Shown here: positions 6,550 through 12,835 of the stretch, one piece after another
How the letters are laid out: each line of letters starts with the position of its first letter
How positions within the stretch are numbered: the stretch's first letter is position 1
Source: Prevotellaceae bacterium
GTDB lineage: Bacteria; Bacteroidota; Bacteroidia; Bacteroidales; UBA932
Assembly (NCBI GenBank): GCA_031288855.1
Contig: JAITQQ010000154.1
Span: forward strand, 1 to 12,835
Length of the DNA: 12,835 nucleotides
Direction: 5' to 3'
Notes under the pieces: generated by a model
What the model was told of the DNA's origin: nothing
What the model saw: the letters and a program-made list of their open reading frames with translations, nothing else
Database searches by the model: none
Translations under genes and position numbers: made by a program

Positions 6550-7947
6550 TTAGTACCCCAATATCTTCAACATCGATTTGTAGGTTTGTTCTTTGCTGAA
6601 CAATTTCGTGTTGTATTCGCCGTTTTCGTCTAAATCAATAATAATGTGCTTCGGGCCGGGTTGCAGGCAGTGTTGCAGCCCGCCTACTCCACCGATAGTG
6701 TCCTGATAAGCGCCGGTGTGAAAAAATCCGACATATTGCGGCACTTCGTCGCCGTCATACAGGCGGGGAAGGAAAATCGCATTGGCGCGGGTGTCGGCAT
6801 TGTAGTAATCTTGGCTGTCGCACGTCAACCCGCCGAGAAACACCCGCTGGTATTCCCTGTCCCAGTTGTTTATGGGCAGCTGAACAAAGCGTTGTTTCAG
6901 CGCCCAAGTGTCGGGCAATGTAGTCATGAATGAGCTGTCAATCATATACCAGCGTTCGCGGTCGTTTTGTTGTTTTTGGCCTAAAATAGAATAAATAATT
7001 GCGCCGCTTTCGCCCACAGTAAAGCTCCCGAATTCGCTAAAAATGTTCGGTTCAGGCACGTCATGTTGGGTGCACATGCTCTTAATTTGACTGATAATTT
7101 CTTCCGTCAGGTATTCGTAATCGTAATTAAAAGCCAATGAATTTTTGATGGGAAAGCCGCCGCCGATATTCAAACTCTCCAATTCGGGACAAATTTTCTT
7201 CAGTTCACAATACACACTCACGCACTTCGACAGTTCGTTCCAATAATAAGAATTGTCGCGAATACCGGTGTTGATGAAAAAATGTAACATTTTTAGGCTG
7301 AACATCTTGTTTTTTGCCAGTTTTTGCCGGTAAAAATCCAAAATATCGCTGTAACGTATCCCCAAACGGGAGGTGTAAAAATCAAATTTCGGTTCTTCTT
7401 CGGCGGCAATGCGTATGCCTATTTTGCAGGGCTCCGTCACATATTTCGACAGGGTGTCGAGTTCCCCCATGTTGTCGAGCACCGGAATGGTGTTGCTCCA
7501 ACCGTTGTTGATAAGCCCCGCAATGTTTTCGATGTACAGGTCTTTCTTGAATCCGTTGCACACAATGTAGCGGTCCTTGTCAATGAGTTTCATCTCGTAG
7601 AGGGCTTCAATCAGGTTAATATCGTAGGCCGACGAGGTCTCAATATGAATATCGTTTTTCAGCGCTTCTTCGAGTACAAAGTGAAAATGGGAGCTCTTTG
7701 TGCAGTAACAATAATGATAATCGCCTTGGTAATCGACCTTCGCCATGGCAACGTTAAACATGCGTTTCGCCCGCTGAATCTGCTGGCTTATTTTGGGCAG
7801 ATAGGTAATCCGTAACGGCGTGCCGTATTGCTCAATTACCTCCATCAGGGGGACATTATGAAAATATAATTCCCCATCTATGGTCTTGAATTCCGGTTGC
7901 GGAAACTCAAAACTCTGCTCAATCAAATCAATGTATTTGTTCTTCAT
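6550..7947 (-). CDS. speA: Arginine decarboxylase, PLP-dependent fold-III type (Bacteroidota short form)
   Basis: This 465-residue enzyme belongs to the alanine-racemase-fold decarboxylases acting on ornithine, arginine or diaminopimelate. It most resembles the Bacteroidota group annotated as biosynthetic arginine decarboxylase, which makes agmatine for polyamine synthesis. The PLP-binding lysine is K84 in CYCTKSSH, the strand-helix IETSSAYDIN follows at 102-111, H222 (LHFFINTG) stacks on the cofactor, GGGFP at 262-266 and SEFGSF at 304-309 bind phosphate and ring nitrogen, and GGLTCDSQD at 372-380 carries the catalytic cysteine C376 and acidic D377. It is shorter than the roughly 630-660-residue SpeA of Enterobacteria. 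Substrate is inferred from family resemblance; ornithine or carboxynorspermidine are alternatives. It is divergent from clpB and has its own promoter element at 8021-8028. Confidence 0.82.
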   Translation of the reverse strand: MKNKYIDLIEQSFEFPQPEFKTIDGELYFHNVPLMEVIEQYGTPLRITYLPKISQQIQRAKRMFNVAMAKVDYQGDYHYCYCTKSSHFHFVLEEALKNDIHIETSSAYDINLIEALYEMKLIDKDRYIVCNGFKKDLYIENIAGLINNGWSNTIPVLDNMGELDTLSKYVTEPCKIGIRIAAEEEPKFDFYTSRLGIRYSDILDFYRQKLAKNKMFSLKMLHFFINTGIRDNSYYWNELSKCVSVYCELKKICPELESLNIGGGFPIKNSLAFNYDYEYLTEEIISQIKSMCTQHDVPEPNIFSEFGSFTVGESGAIIYSILGQKQQNDRERWYMIDSSFMTTLPDTWALKQRFVQLPINNWDREYQRVFLGGLTCDSQDYYNADTRANAIFLPRLYDGDEVPQYVGFFHTGAYQDTIGGVGGLQHCLQPGPKHIIIDLDENGEYNTKLFSKEQTYKSMLKILGY

Positions 7948-8020
7948 TTTTTAAATGTAAGTGAATTACTTTGTCGAAATAAATAAAAAGTAACTAAGTT
8001 AAAATGCTATAAAAAGAGCG

Positions 8021-8028
8021 CAAATATA
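8021..8028 (-). promoter_or_regulatory. Promoter -7 element for arginine decarboxylase
   Basis: The minus strand reads TATATTTG, a perfect TAnnTTTG. An imperfect -33 (ATTG, 8052-8049) lies 20 bases upstream. Transcription would begin near 8014 and give a leader of about 65 bases before the ATG at 7947. Confidence 0.5.
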
Positions 8029-8033
8029 AAAGA

Positions 8034-8041
8034 TATTTTTG
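8034..8041 (+). promoter_or_regulatory. Possible promoter -7 element for clpB
   Basis: TATTTTTG on the plus strand matches TAnnTTTG but lies in a T-rich stretch where chance matches are likely, and no -33 partner is visible. It would give a leader of about 85 bases. It is back to back with the arginine decarboxylase -7 element, only 5 bases away. No CIRCE-type heat-shock operator was seen. Confidence 0.3.
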
Positions 8042-8134
8042 AATTATGCAATAAAACTGTCAAAATGTCATCTTTTTTAGGTGTGGCAAGGAATTTGTTA
8101 AGTTATAGGGAAAAACGAAAAGGAATTATAATGT

Positions 8135-10735
8135 ATGAATCTGAATAATTTGACTATAAAATCGCAAGAAATTGTGCAACAGGCCATACAAATGGCGCAA
8201 AGCGCCACCCAACAGGCGGTGGACAGCGGGCATTTGTTGAAGGCAATGCTGGCCGACAACGAGGGCGTTACGGGCTTGCTGCTGCGTAAGCTCGGTGTGG
8301 CTTTGCCGGCCTTGACAAAGGCGGTAAACGAAACGGTGGAACATTATCCGAAAGTGTCGGGCGGCGAGCCTTACCTGTCGTCGTACGCCAATAAAGCGCT
8401 GCAAAAAGCGCAGGAATATGCCTCGAAAATGAGCGACCAGTTCGTGTCGGTAGAACATATTTTACTGGGCTTGCTTGGCGGTGGCGACAATATCGCCCAG
8501 CTTATGAAAGATTGCGGCATCAACGAAAAAGATTTGAAAGCGGCCATCGCGGAACTGCGCAAAGGGGCAAAGGTGAACAGCGCTTCGGCAGAGGAAACTT
8601 ACGATGCGTTGAATCGTTACGCGATAAACCTGAATGAGCAGGCGCGTACGGGCAGGCTCGACCCGGTAATAGGGCGCGATGACGAAATACGCCGTGTGTT
8701 GCAAATTCTGAGCCGCCGGACGAAGAACAATCCTATTTTGGTGGGAGAGCCGGGCGTGGGCAAAACGGCCATTGCCGAAGGCATTGCCCACCGTATTATT
8801 ACGGGCGATGTGCCGGAAGATTTGCGTTCAAAACAGATTTTTTCGCTCGACATGGGGGCACTGATTGCCGGCGCAAAATATAAAGGTGAATTTGAGGAAC
8901 GCCTGAAAGCGGTGGTGCGCGAAGTGTCGTCGGCCGACGGCGAAATTATTTTGTTTATCGACGAAATTCACACGCTGGTGGGCGCCGGCAAGAGTGAGGG
9001 CGCTATGGATGCCGCCAATATTTTGAAACCGGCTTTGGCGCGTGGCGAGCTGCGGGCTGTGGGTGCTACAACGTTGGATGAATACCAGAAATATTTTGAG
9101 AAAGACAAGGCGCTGGAACGCCGCTTTCAAATAGTCATGGTAGACGAGCCTTCCGTTACCGATGCGATTTCTATCTTGCGGGGGTTGAAGGAACGCTACG
9201 AAAACCACCATAAAGTGCGCATCAAGGATGAGGCGATTATTGCGGCAGTGGAACTTTCTACCCGCTATATTTCGTCGCGCTACCTGCCCGACAAGGCCAT
9301 CGACCTGATTGATGAAGCGGCGGCACGCCTGCGCCTCGAGATGAATTCGGTGCCGCAACCGATTGACGAACTCGACCGCAAAGTGCGCCAACTCGAGATT
9401 GAGCGGGCGGCCATTAAGCGCGAAGGCGACGAGAAAAAACTTGAAGAGCTGTCGAAACAAATCAGCGAATTTGAGGAGCAGCTTACGGTACAACGCGCGC
9501 AATGGAAAGAAGAAAAGGATTTGGTGGACGCCATTCAGAAGAACAAACAACAGATTGAAGATTTAAAATTTCGCGCTGAAGACGCCGAACGGCGCGGCGA
9601 TTACGGCGCAGTGGCGGAAATTCGCTACGGAAAAATGATAGAGGCGGAGAAGGAAATTGAACGGTTGAACAAACAAAAAGAGGAACGTAATTTCACGTTG
9701 GTGGATGAAGAAGTGAACGCGGAAGATATTGCCGAAGTGGTGGCCAAGTGGACAGGCATTCCCGTGCAGCGCATGTTGCAGAGCGAACGGGAAAAATTGC
9801 TCGACATGGAACAGGCGTTGCATGGCCGGGTAGTGGGACAGGAAGAGGCCATTGCCGCCATATCCGATGCGGTGCGCCGGAGCCGCGCGGGATTGCAGGA
9901 TGCGCGGCGGCCTATCGGCTCGTTCCTGTTTTTGGGCACTACCGGCGTGGGAAAAACCGAGCTGGCAAAGGCGCTGGCCGATTTCCTGTTTAACGACGAA
10001 AATATGATGACGCGCATCGACATGAGCGAATACCAGGAACGCCACGCTGTGAGCCGCCTCGTGGGGGCGCCTCCGGGCTACGTGGGTTACGAGGAAGGCG
10101 GGCAACTCACCGAAGCGGTGCGCCACAAGCCTTATTCGGTGGTGCTGCTTGACGAAACTGAAAAAGCGCACCCCGACGTGTTTAACGTGTTGCTGCAAGT
10201 CCTCGACGACGGCCGCCTAACCGACAACAAAGGCCGTACGGTGGATTTTAAGAACACGATTATCATCATGACGTCGAATGCCGGGTCACACCTGATACAG
10301 GAAAACCTGAGCAAACTCACCGCGCAAAACCGCGACCAGTTGTTGGCTGAAAGCAAGCAGGAAGTGCTTGAATTGTTGCGGCAAACCATCAGGCCGGAGT
10401 TCCTGAACCGTATCGACGAAATTGTAATGTTCAATCCGCTAACGGAAAATGATATCCGCAAAATTGTGGAATTGCAGCTGAACAACCTGAAGAAACTCCT
10501 TGCCAATAGCGGCATTGCGCTTGAGCTTACCGACTTTGCGCTCAATTATCTGGTGCAGCGCGGATACGACCCGCTGTATGGCGCACGCCCGGTGAAGCGG
10601 GTATTGCAACGTGAAATTACCAATGAACTGGCCAAAGAAATACTGAAAGGAAAAGTGAGCGCAGCGCAGGTAGTTATGGTGGATTACTTCGGAAACGGTT
10701 TGGTGTTTAGCAATAAAAAAGAAAAGAAAACTTAA
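8135..10735 (+). CDS. clpB: ATP-dependent protein disaggregase ClpB
   Basis: ClpB is a hexameric AAA+ chaperone that, together with the DnaK system, threads proteins out of aggregates after heat stress. The 866 residues contain all parts in order: Clp N-domain (about 1-145), first AAA domain with Walker A GEPGVGKT at 204-211, Walker B ILFIDE at 272-277, the pore loop GAKYKGEFE at 246-254 and arginine fingers R329-R330; the coiled-coil middle domain (about 405-525) that separates ClpB from ClpA and ClpC; second AAA domain with Walker A GTTGVGKT at 601-608, Walker B VVLLDE at 669-674, pore motif GYVG at 649-652 and sensor-2 GAR at 816-818. The Walker B context DETEKAHPD has T where I is usual. 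The start at 8135 gives the normal N-domain [12 protein letters not shown]; the ATG at 8131 is out of frame and opens only five codons. Confidence 0.97.
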   Translation: MNLNNLTIKSQEIVQQAIQMAQSATQQAVDSGHLLKAMLADNEGVTGLLLRKLGVALPALTKAVNETVEHYPKVSGGEPYLSSYANKALQKAQEYASKMSDQFVSVEHILLGLLGGGDNIAQLMKDCGINEKDLKAAIAELRKGAKVNSASAEETYDALNRYAINLNEQARTGRLDPVIGRDDEIRRVLQILSRRTKNNPILVGEPGVGKTAIAEGIAHRIITGDVPEDLRSKQIFSLDMGALIAGAKYKGEFEERLKAVVREVSSADGEIILFIDEIHTLVGAGKSEGAMDAANILKPALARGELRAVGATTLDEYQKYFEKDKALERRFQIVMVDEPSVTDAISILRGLKERYENHHKVRIKDEAIIAAVELSTRYISSRYLPDKAIDLIDEAAARLRLEMNSVPQPIDELDRKVRQLEIERAAIKREGDEKKLEELSKQISEFEEQLTVQRAQWKEEKDLVDAIQKNKQQIEDLKFRAEDAERRGDYGAVAEIRYGKMIEAEKEIERLNKQKEERNFTLVDEEVNAEDIAEVVAKWTGIPVQRMLQSEREKLLDMEQALHGRVVGQEEAIAAISDAVRRSRAGLQDARRPIGSFLFLGTTGVGKTELAKALADFLFNDENMMTRIDMSEYQERHAVSRLVGAPPGYVGYEEGGQLTEAVRHKPYSVVLLDETEKAHPDVFNVLLQVLDDGRLTDNKGRTVDFKNTIIIMTSNAGSHLIQENLSKLTAQNRDQLLAESKQEVLELLRQTIRPEFLNRIDEIVMFNPLTENDIRKIVELQLNNLKKLLANSGIALELTDFALNYLVQRGYDPLYGARPVKRVLQREITNELAKEILKGKVSAAQVVMVDYFGNGLVFSNKKEKKT

Positions 10736-10768
10736 TCTTGACTTAACGTGCACTATGAAATATCGCCG

Positions 10769-10776
10769 TATCTTTG
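10769..10776 (+). promoter_or_regulatory. Promoter -7 element of the short transcript after clpB
   Basis: TATCTTTG, followed by CAC, is a textbook Bacteroidota -7 element 33 bases after the clpB stop. The -33 is less clear: a TTGAC at 10738-10742 lies 26 bases upstream, further than usual. The only downstream genes are those of the insertion sequence, beyond a terminator. Confidence 0.6.
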
Positions 10777-10782
10777 CACTTG

Positions 10783-10860
10783 AAAACAGACCTTATTTCA
10801 TGGGTAAAGTTTTTGGTTAGGTTAAAGGCAGGCAAGGAAGATTTCTCTTCCTTGTTTTGT
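10783..10860 (+). ncRNA. Candidate small RNA or orphan leader transcript
   Basis: A consensus promoter element (10769-10776) and a strong intrinsic terminator (10833-10864) enclose about 80 bases, the size of a small regulatory RNA or an attenuated leader. Within it a six-codon frame ATG...TAG at 10800-10820 (MGKVFG) could be a leader peptide. No known RNA family is recognised. Alternatives are that it is the leader of a gene displaced when the insertion sequence arrived, or that the hairpin is simply the clpB terminator. Ends are estimated from the promoter and T tract. Confidence 0.45.
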
Positions 10861-10864
10861 TTTA
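10833..10864 (+). terminator. Intrinsic (rho-independent) terminator
   Basis: A perfect 9-bp stem, CAAGGAAGA at 10833-10841 and TCTTCCTTG at 10846-10854, encloses a 4-base TTTC loop and is followed by TTTTGTTTTA. It would end both clpB read-through and the short transcript starting near 10783, and it shields the insertion sequence from upstream transcription. Confidence 0.85.
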
Positions 10865-10873
10865 TAGGTATAT

Positions 10874-10891
10874 ATGCCAAAAATAGTTGGT
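10874..10891 (+). repeat. IS left terminal inverted repeat
   Basis: ATGCCAAAAATAGTTGGT is the exact reverse complement of 12057-12074. It lies upstream of the transposase gene, with 78 bases between repeat and start codon. Confidence 0.9.
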
Positions 10892-10933
10892 GAGATGTAG
10901 TATAACATTCACTATGTCATAAAATTATAGTAG

Positions 10934-10959
10934 GTTTATTGAAAACGATTTCAATAAAC
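10934..10959. repeat. Perfect 11-bp inverted repeat just before the transposase start
   Basis: GTTTATTGAAA at 10934-10944 and TTTCAATAAAC at 10949-10959 are perfect complements around a 4-base ACGA loop. The right arm ends 10 bases before the transposase ATG, so in an RNA the stem would lie over the ribosome entry site. It could limit transposase made from outside transcripts, or be a protein-binding site. Confidence 0.75.
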
Positions 10960-10969
10960 TTATTATTTT

Positions 10970-11959
10970 ATGGGAAAAAGGGAGTCAAAAGTAAGACGGT
11001 TCAGATGTTGGGGATGTGGTAGCTTGGACACGATGAAGTGGGGTAAACAACTTGGGAGACAGCGTTACAAATGCAGGGATTGCGGAATGTTATCAGCCCG
11101 CGTAAACAAAGGTGTCAGCAAAAAGAACTGTGAGCATTGGTTTCGAGAATGGATCGTTGGCAAACAAACATTTAGTCAATTAGTGAAGAAAAGCGGATAC
11201 AGTGAAAGAAGCTTAAAACGTTTTTTTTATGATTATTTAAGCCGTTATCCTGAGTGGAAGATTGTTAAGCGCGAGCGAGTTAATTTGTTGATAGACGGCA
11301 CTTATTTTGCCAATAAACTGTGCCTTGTTTTGTATCGTGAGAACAATGTCAAAGCGACTTTGTTCTATCGCTTAACCGATGGCGAATGGGAAGATGAGCT
11401 GATAGAAGACCTCACGAATATCATCAGTTTAGGAGTTGAGATAGAGAGTATTACTTGCGACGGATTGCGCAATATCATCAAAGCGGTCAAAAAGGCAAGT
11501 CCCCATACGATTATACAAAGATGTTTAGCTCATATACAGCGGGAATGTTTAACATGGTTGACGCGGCGTCCTCAATCCGCTGCAGGCCAGTCCTTGTGTT
11601 TAATAATAAAACGCTTATATACGATAAATAATCGTGAGAAATGGGGCTATTGGGTGGTTGATTTAGTGCATTGGTATGAGCAGTACAAAGATTTTGTCAA
11701 TCAGAAAACATTTAAGCAAGAAACCGGCAGATATTGGTTTACGCACAAATCTGTCAGAAAGGCATTTATCCACATCAAACGCGCTTTACCTGACATGTTT
11801 CATTATCTTGACATACAGTGTATTCCAAAGACAACAAATGGCCTGGAGTCATTTTTTGGCCATTTGAAACAGAACATATCGCTTCATCGAGGATTATCAA
11901 AGGCGCATTACAGAAACTATATCAAGTGGTATTTGTTCTACAAAAGTAATGAAAAATAG
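10970..11959 (+). CDS. IS256-family transposase, variant zinc-binding type
   Basis: The 329-residue protein is a DDE transposase. It starts with a zinc ribbon, CWGC at 13-16 and CRDC at 35-38, then a helix-turn-helix (about 66-86, TFSQLVKKSGYSERSLKRFF) that should bind the inverted repeats. The catalytic acids are D109 in LLIDGTY, D164 in ITCDGLRNI and E293 in TTNGLESFF. QRCLAHIQRE at 183-191 matches the QRC-H motif of IS256/MULE-type transposases. The zinc ribbon is not part of classical IS256 enzymes and identifies the variant group common in Bacteroidota. No frameshift or premature stop is seen. A stable hairpin ends 10 bases before the ATG, likely holding expression low. An alternative label would be a generic MULE-type transposase; the DDE assignment itself is firm. 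Confidence 0.88.
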   Translation: MGKRESKVRRFRCWGCGSLDTMKWGKQLGRQRYKCRDCGMLSARVNKGVSKKNCEHWFREWIVGKQTFSQLVKKSGYSERSLKRFFYDYLSRYPEWKIVKRERVNLLIDGTYFANKLCLVLYRENNVKATLFYRLTDGEWEDELIEDLTNIISLGVEIESITCDGLRNIIKAVKKASPHTIIQRCLAHIQRECLTWLTRRPQSAAGQSLCLIIKRLYTINNREKWGYWVVDLVHWYEQYKDFVNQKTFKQETGRYWFTHKSVRKAFIHIKRALPDMFHYLDIQCIPKTTNGLESFFGHLKQNISLHRGLSKAHYRNYIKWYLFYKSNEK

Positions 11960-12056
11960 GCTTTTTAGCCATAAAAGCTTATTGATGACGCGTTGATCCT
12001 CTACGACAATCTTCTTTACTATTTCAACATAGCGTTCGTCTTTTCTAGAAAAAATT

Positions 12057-12074
12057 ACCAACTATTTTTGGCAT
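12057..12074 (-). repeat. IS right terminal inverted repeat
   Basis: This 18-base stretch is the exact reverse complement of the left repeat at 10874-10891. About 100 bases without a recognisable gene separate it from the transposase stop, and 61 bases without recognisable content separate it from the end of the PIN toxin gene. Confidence 0.9.
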
Positions 12075-12135
12075 CATTACCGAAAATAACCGTTCACCGT
12101 TTGCCGCACGGCGGGCAGCGGGGTTTATTAAATAT

Positions 12136-12552
12136 TCAAAAAGAAGTGGTTTTTAAAATTTGCAGGAAATCTTCAGCCTTTATGTGTTTTATGTAAGGAA
12201 ATTGTATATTACTAAGCACATTGAAATGTTGGTCGTTGGTAACAATATATTTGGCATGGGCAGCAATAGCGACATCTACAAACTTATTATCATCGGCATC
12301 GCCGGTTATCAAGTTCCATCTGTAAAATGGCTCTATTCTTTCCACATTGGGCTTAACAAGTAAGAATTCTAATACATTGGTGGCTATGACCTCTGTTGTG
12401 TAACGACATAGTACTTCTTCATATTCTGTCATTATCTCATTACTTACGAGAAGTGTTATGCGGCCATTGCATATAGCATCAAAAATAGGCCGGAACATAG
12501 ACCTTTGCGGTAACGAAACCAAAAGCACATTGCTGTCTAAAACAATCCTCAT
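12136..12552 (-). CDS. PIN-domain toxin of a toxin-antitoxin pair (COG1569-like)
   Basis: The 138-residue protein is a PIN-fold ribonuclease, the VapC-like toxin class that cleaves RNA with a metal-ion centre of conserved acids. Visible acids are D6 in LDSNVLL, E43 or E45 in MTEYEEVL, D88 and D93 in DADDNKFVDVAIAAHA, and D107 in YIVTNDQHF, in the expected order. The layout (LDSNVLLVSL at the start, RGRI-like segment NGRITLLVSNEI, then DADDNKFVD) is that of the 'putative toxin-antitoxin system toxin component, PIN family'. The ATG overlaps the antitoxin stop by 4 bases, so translation is coupled, with the antitoxin made first. The cellular RNA target is not known. The gene looks complete. Confidence 0.88.
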   Translation of the reverse strand: MRIVLDSNVLLVSLPQRSMFRPIFDAICNGRITLLVSNEIMTEYEEVLCRYTTEVIATNVLEFLLVKPNVERIEPFYRWNLITGDADDNKFVDVAIAAHAKYIVTNDQHFNVLSNIQFPYIKHIKAEDFLQILKTTSF

Positions 12553-12764
12553 CGTTTGGGATGTTCGTTGAGAATTTGCGACATCGTATTATTTGTCCAT
12601 CCCCTATCAGTCCACAGTTTATCTGTATTACGGTCAATTTTGCTTTGGAAATAATTCGCCAACAAGTCCTTTATTTCCACCAATTCGTTATTGTTTAATT
12701 CATAATTAAACATTTTAACAATTTCGAATTGCAGGTTGGTCATTCTATTTTGTACTTGTGTCAT
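12549..12764 (-). CDS. Small antitoxin partner of the PIN toxin
   Basis: This 71-residue protein precedes and overlaps the PIN toxin gene by 4 bases. Its residues about 21-71 (ELNNNELVEIKDLLANYF, then DKLWTDRGWT and a terminal EH.KR) match the pattern of small proteins regularly encoded before PIN toxins in Bacteroidota and Cyanobacteria. They seem to neutralise the toxin by direct binding; no DNA-binding fold is evident. I chose ATG 12764 over a TTG at 12791 because the longer reading would begin upstream of the predicted transcription start: the -7 element spans 12788-12781. The leader would be about 10 bases. Confidence 0.8.
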   Translation of the reverse strand: MTQVQNRMTNLQFEIVKMFNYELNNNELVEIKDLLANYFQSKIDRNTDKLWTDRGWTNNTMSQILNEHPKR

Positions 12765-12780
12765 AATATCTTGTTTTGTG

Positions 12781-12811
12781 CAAATGTACAATTTTATTCT
12801 TAAAACACAAA
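12781..12811 (-). promoter_or_regulatory. Consensus Bacteroidota promoter of the PIN toxin-antitoxin operon
   Basis: On the minus strand a -33 TTTG (12811-12808) is followed by exactly 19 bases and a -7 TACATTTG (12788-12781). This is the best promoter match in the window. The start site would be near 12775, about 10 bases before the antitoxin ATG at 12764. Confidence 0.8.
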
Positions 12812-12813
12812 AG

Positions 12814-12827
12814 AGGGATGCATCCCT
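12814..12827. repeat. 14-bp perfect palindrome upstream of the PIN operon promoter
   Basis: AGGGATGCATCCCT is self-complementary over 14 bases and lies two bases upstream of the -33 element. It may be an operator, or part of a dispersed palindromic repeat that runs off the window edge; a further GGATG follows at 12831-12835. Confidence 0.6.
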
Positions 12828-12835
12828 ACAGGATG

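Larger units (their letters stand above)
10874..12074 (+). mobile_element. IS256-like insertion sequence, zinc-binding variant type
   Basis: The element of about 1.2 kb consists of one transposase gene between 18-bp perfect terminal inverted repeats, ATGCCAAAAATAGTTGGT at 10874-10891 and its complement at 12057-12074. Weaker similarity continues outward (GGTATAT at 10867-10873 against the complement of 12075-12081), so the true ends may lie up to 7 bases further out. I could not find a convincing 8-9-bp target duplication at either choice of ends. It sits 10 bases behind the T tract of the terminator. The gene is full length, so the copy may be active. Confidence 0.85.

Noticed and set aside
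8131..8148. ATG four bases before the clpB start as an overlapping mini-frame (MYESE)
   Set aside because: Five codons ending in TAA just inside clpB; probably chance, with no conserved feature to support translation.
8828..9550. Minus-strand frame of 240 codons inside clpB
   Set aside because: Shadow of a highly conserved coding region, with no motif or start signal.
11959..11970. GGCT-TTTT-AGCC hairpin at the transposase stop as terminator
   Set aside because: Only a 4-bp stem and no T tract after it.
10867..12081. Target-site duplication flanking the insertion sequence
   Set aside because: Flanks of 8-9 bases were compared for ends placed at ATGCC, TGCC, GCC and the outward GGTA; none matched.
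12765..12791. TTG start adding nine residues to the small antitoxin
   Set aside because: The extra codons overlap the -7 element and lie upstream of the expected transcription start.
1..12835. CRISPR array, tRNA or rRNA genes
   Set aside because: No regularly spaced repeats and no recognisable tRNA or rRNA segments were seen on either strand.

Overview
The window looks like a chromosomal segment from a member of the Bacteroidota, probably Bacteroidales. Several intergenic regions carry the phylum's characteristic -7 promoter element (TAnnTTTG), in two cases with a -33 TTTG 19-20 bases upstream, and Shine-Dalgarno sequences are mostly absent. The arginine decarboxylase and the ABC ATPase are of Bacteroidota types. 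This assignment rests on promoter style and protein character, not on a search.

Layout, left to right. (1) 1-168 is the 3' end of uvrB. (2) 215-2069 is an AT-rich cassette on the minus strand encoding an AbiE-type toxin-antitoxin pair (winged-helix antitoxin, then AbiEii-like nucleotidyltransferase). It is bracketed by a perfect 52-bp direct repeat of the 3' end of prmA, so it appears to have been added between uvrB and prmA. Its promoter is embedded in a long palindromic operator. (3) tpiA and prmA form a compact minus-strand housekeeping operon. (4) Divergent from it is a two-gene ABC importer fragment (FecCD-type permease plus ATPase with a C-terminal extension). (5) A single-gene unit encodes a small membrane-anchored protein of unknown function, convergent with the importer. 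(6) Next come arginine decarboxylase (minus) and the ClpB disaggregase (plus), divergent from one AT-rich promoter region. (7) Just after clpB is a promoter-to-terminator unit of about 80 nt, a candidate small RNA or orphan leader. (8) An IS256-like element of the zinc-binding variant type (about 1.2 kb, 18-bp terminal inverted repeats) sits immediately behind that terminator. (9) The right end holds a second toxin-antitoxin pair (PIN-family toxin and small antitoxin, minus strand) with a consensus Bacteroidota promoter and a 14-bp palindrome just upstream.

The housekeeping genes (uvrB, tpiA, prmA, speA, clpB) work in DNA repair, glycolysis, ribosomal protein methylation, polyamine synthesis and protein rescue, and have no common pathway. 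The accessory material is two toxin-antitoxin modules and one insertion sequence placed between them. No stretch longer than about 300 bases lacks a gene or described element. No tRNA, rRNA or CRISPR array was seen. The most unusual structure is the AbiE cassette: its flanking prmA repeat also supplies the last 11 codons and the stop codon of the toxin gene.
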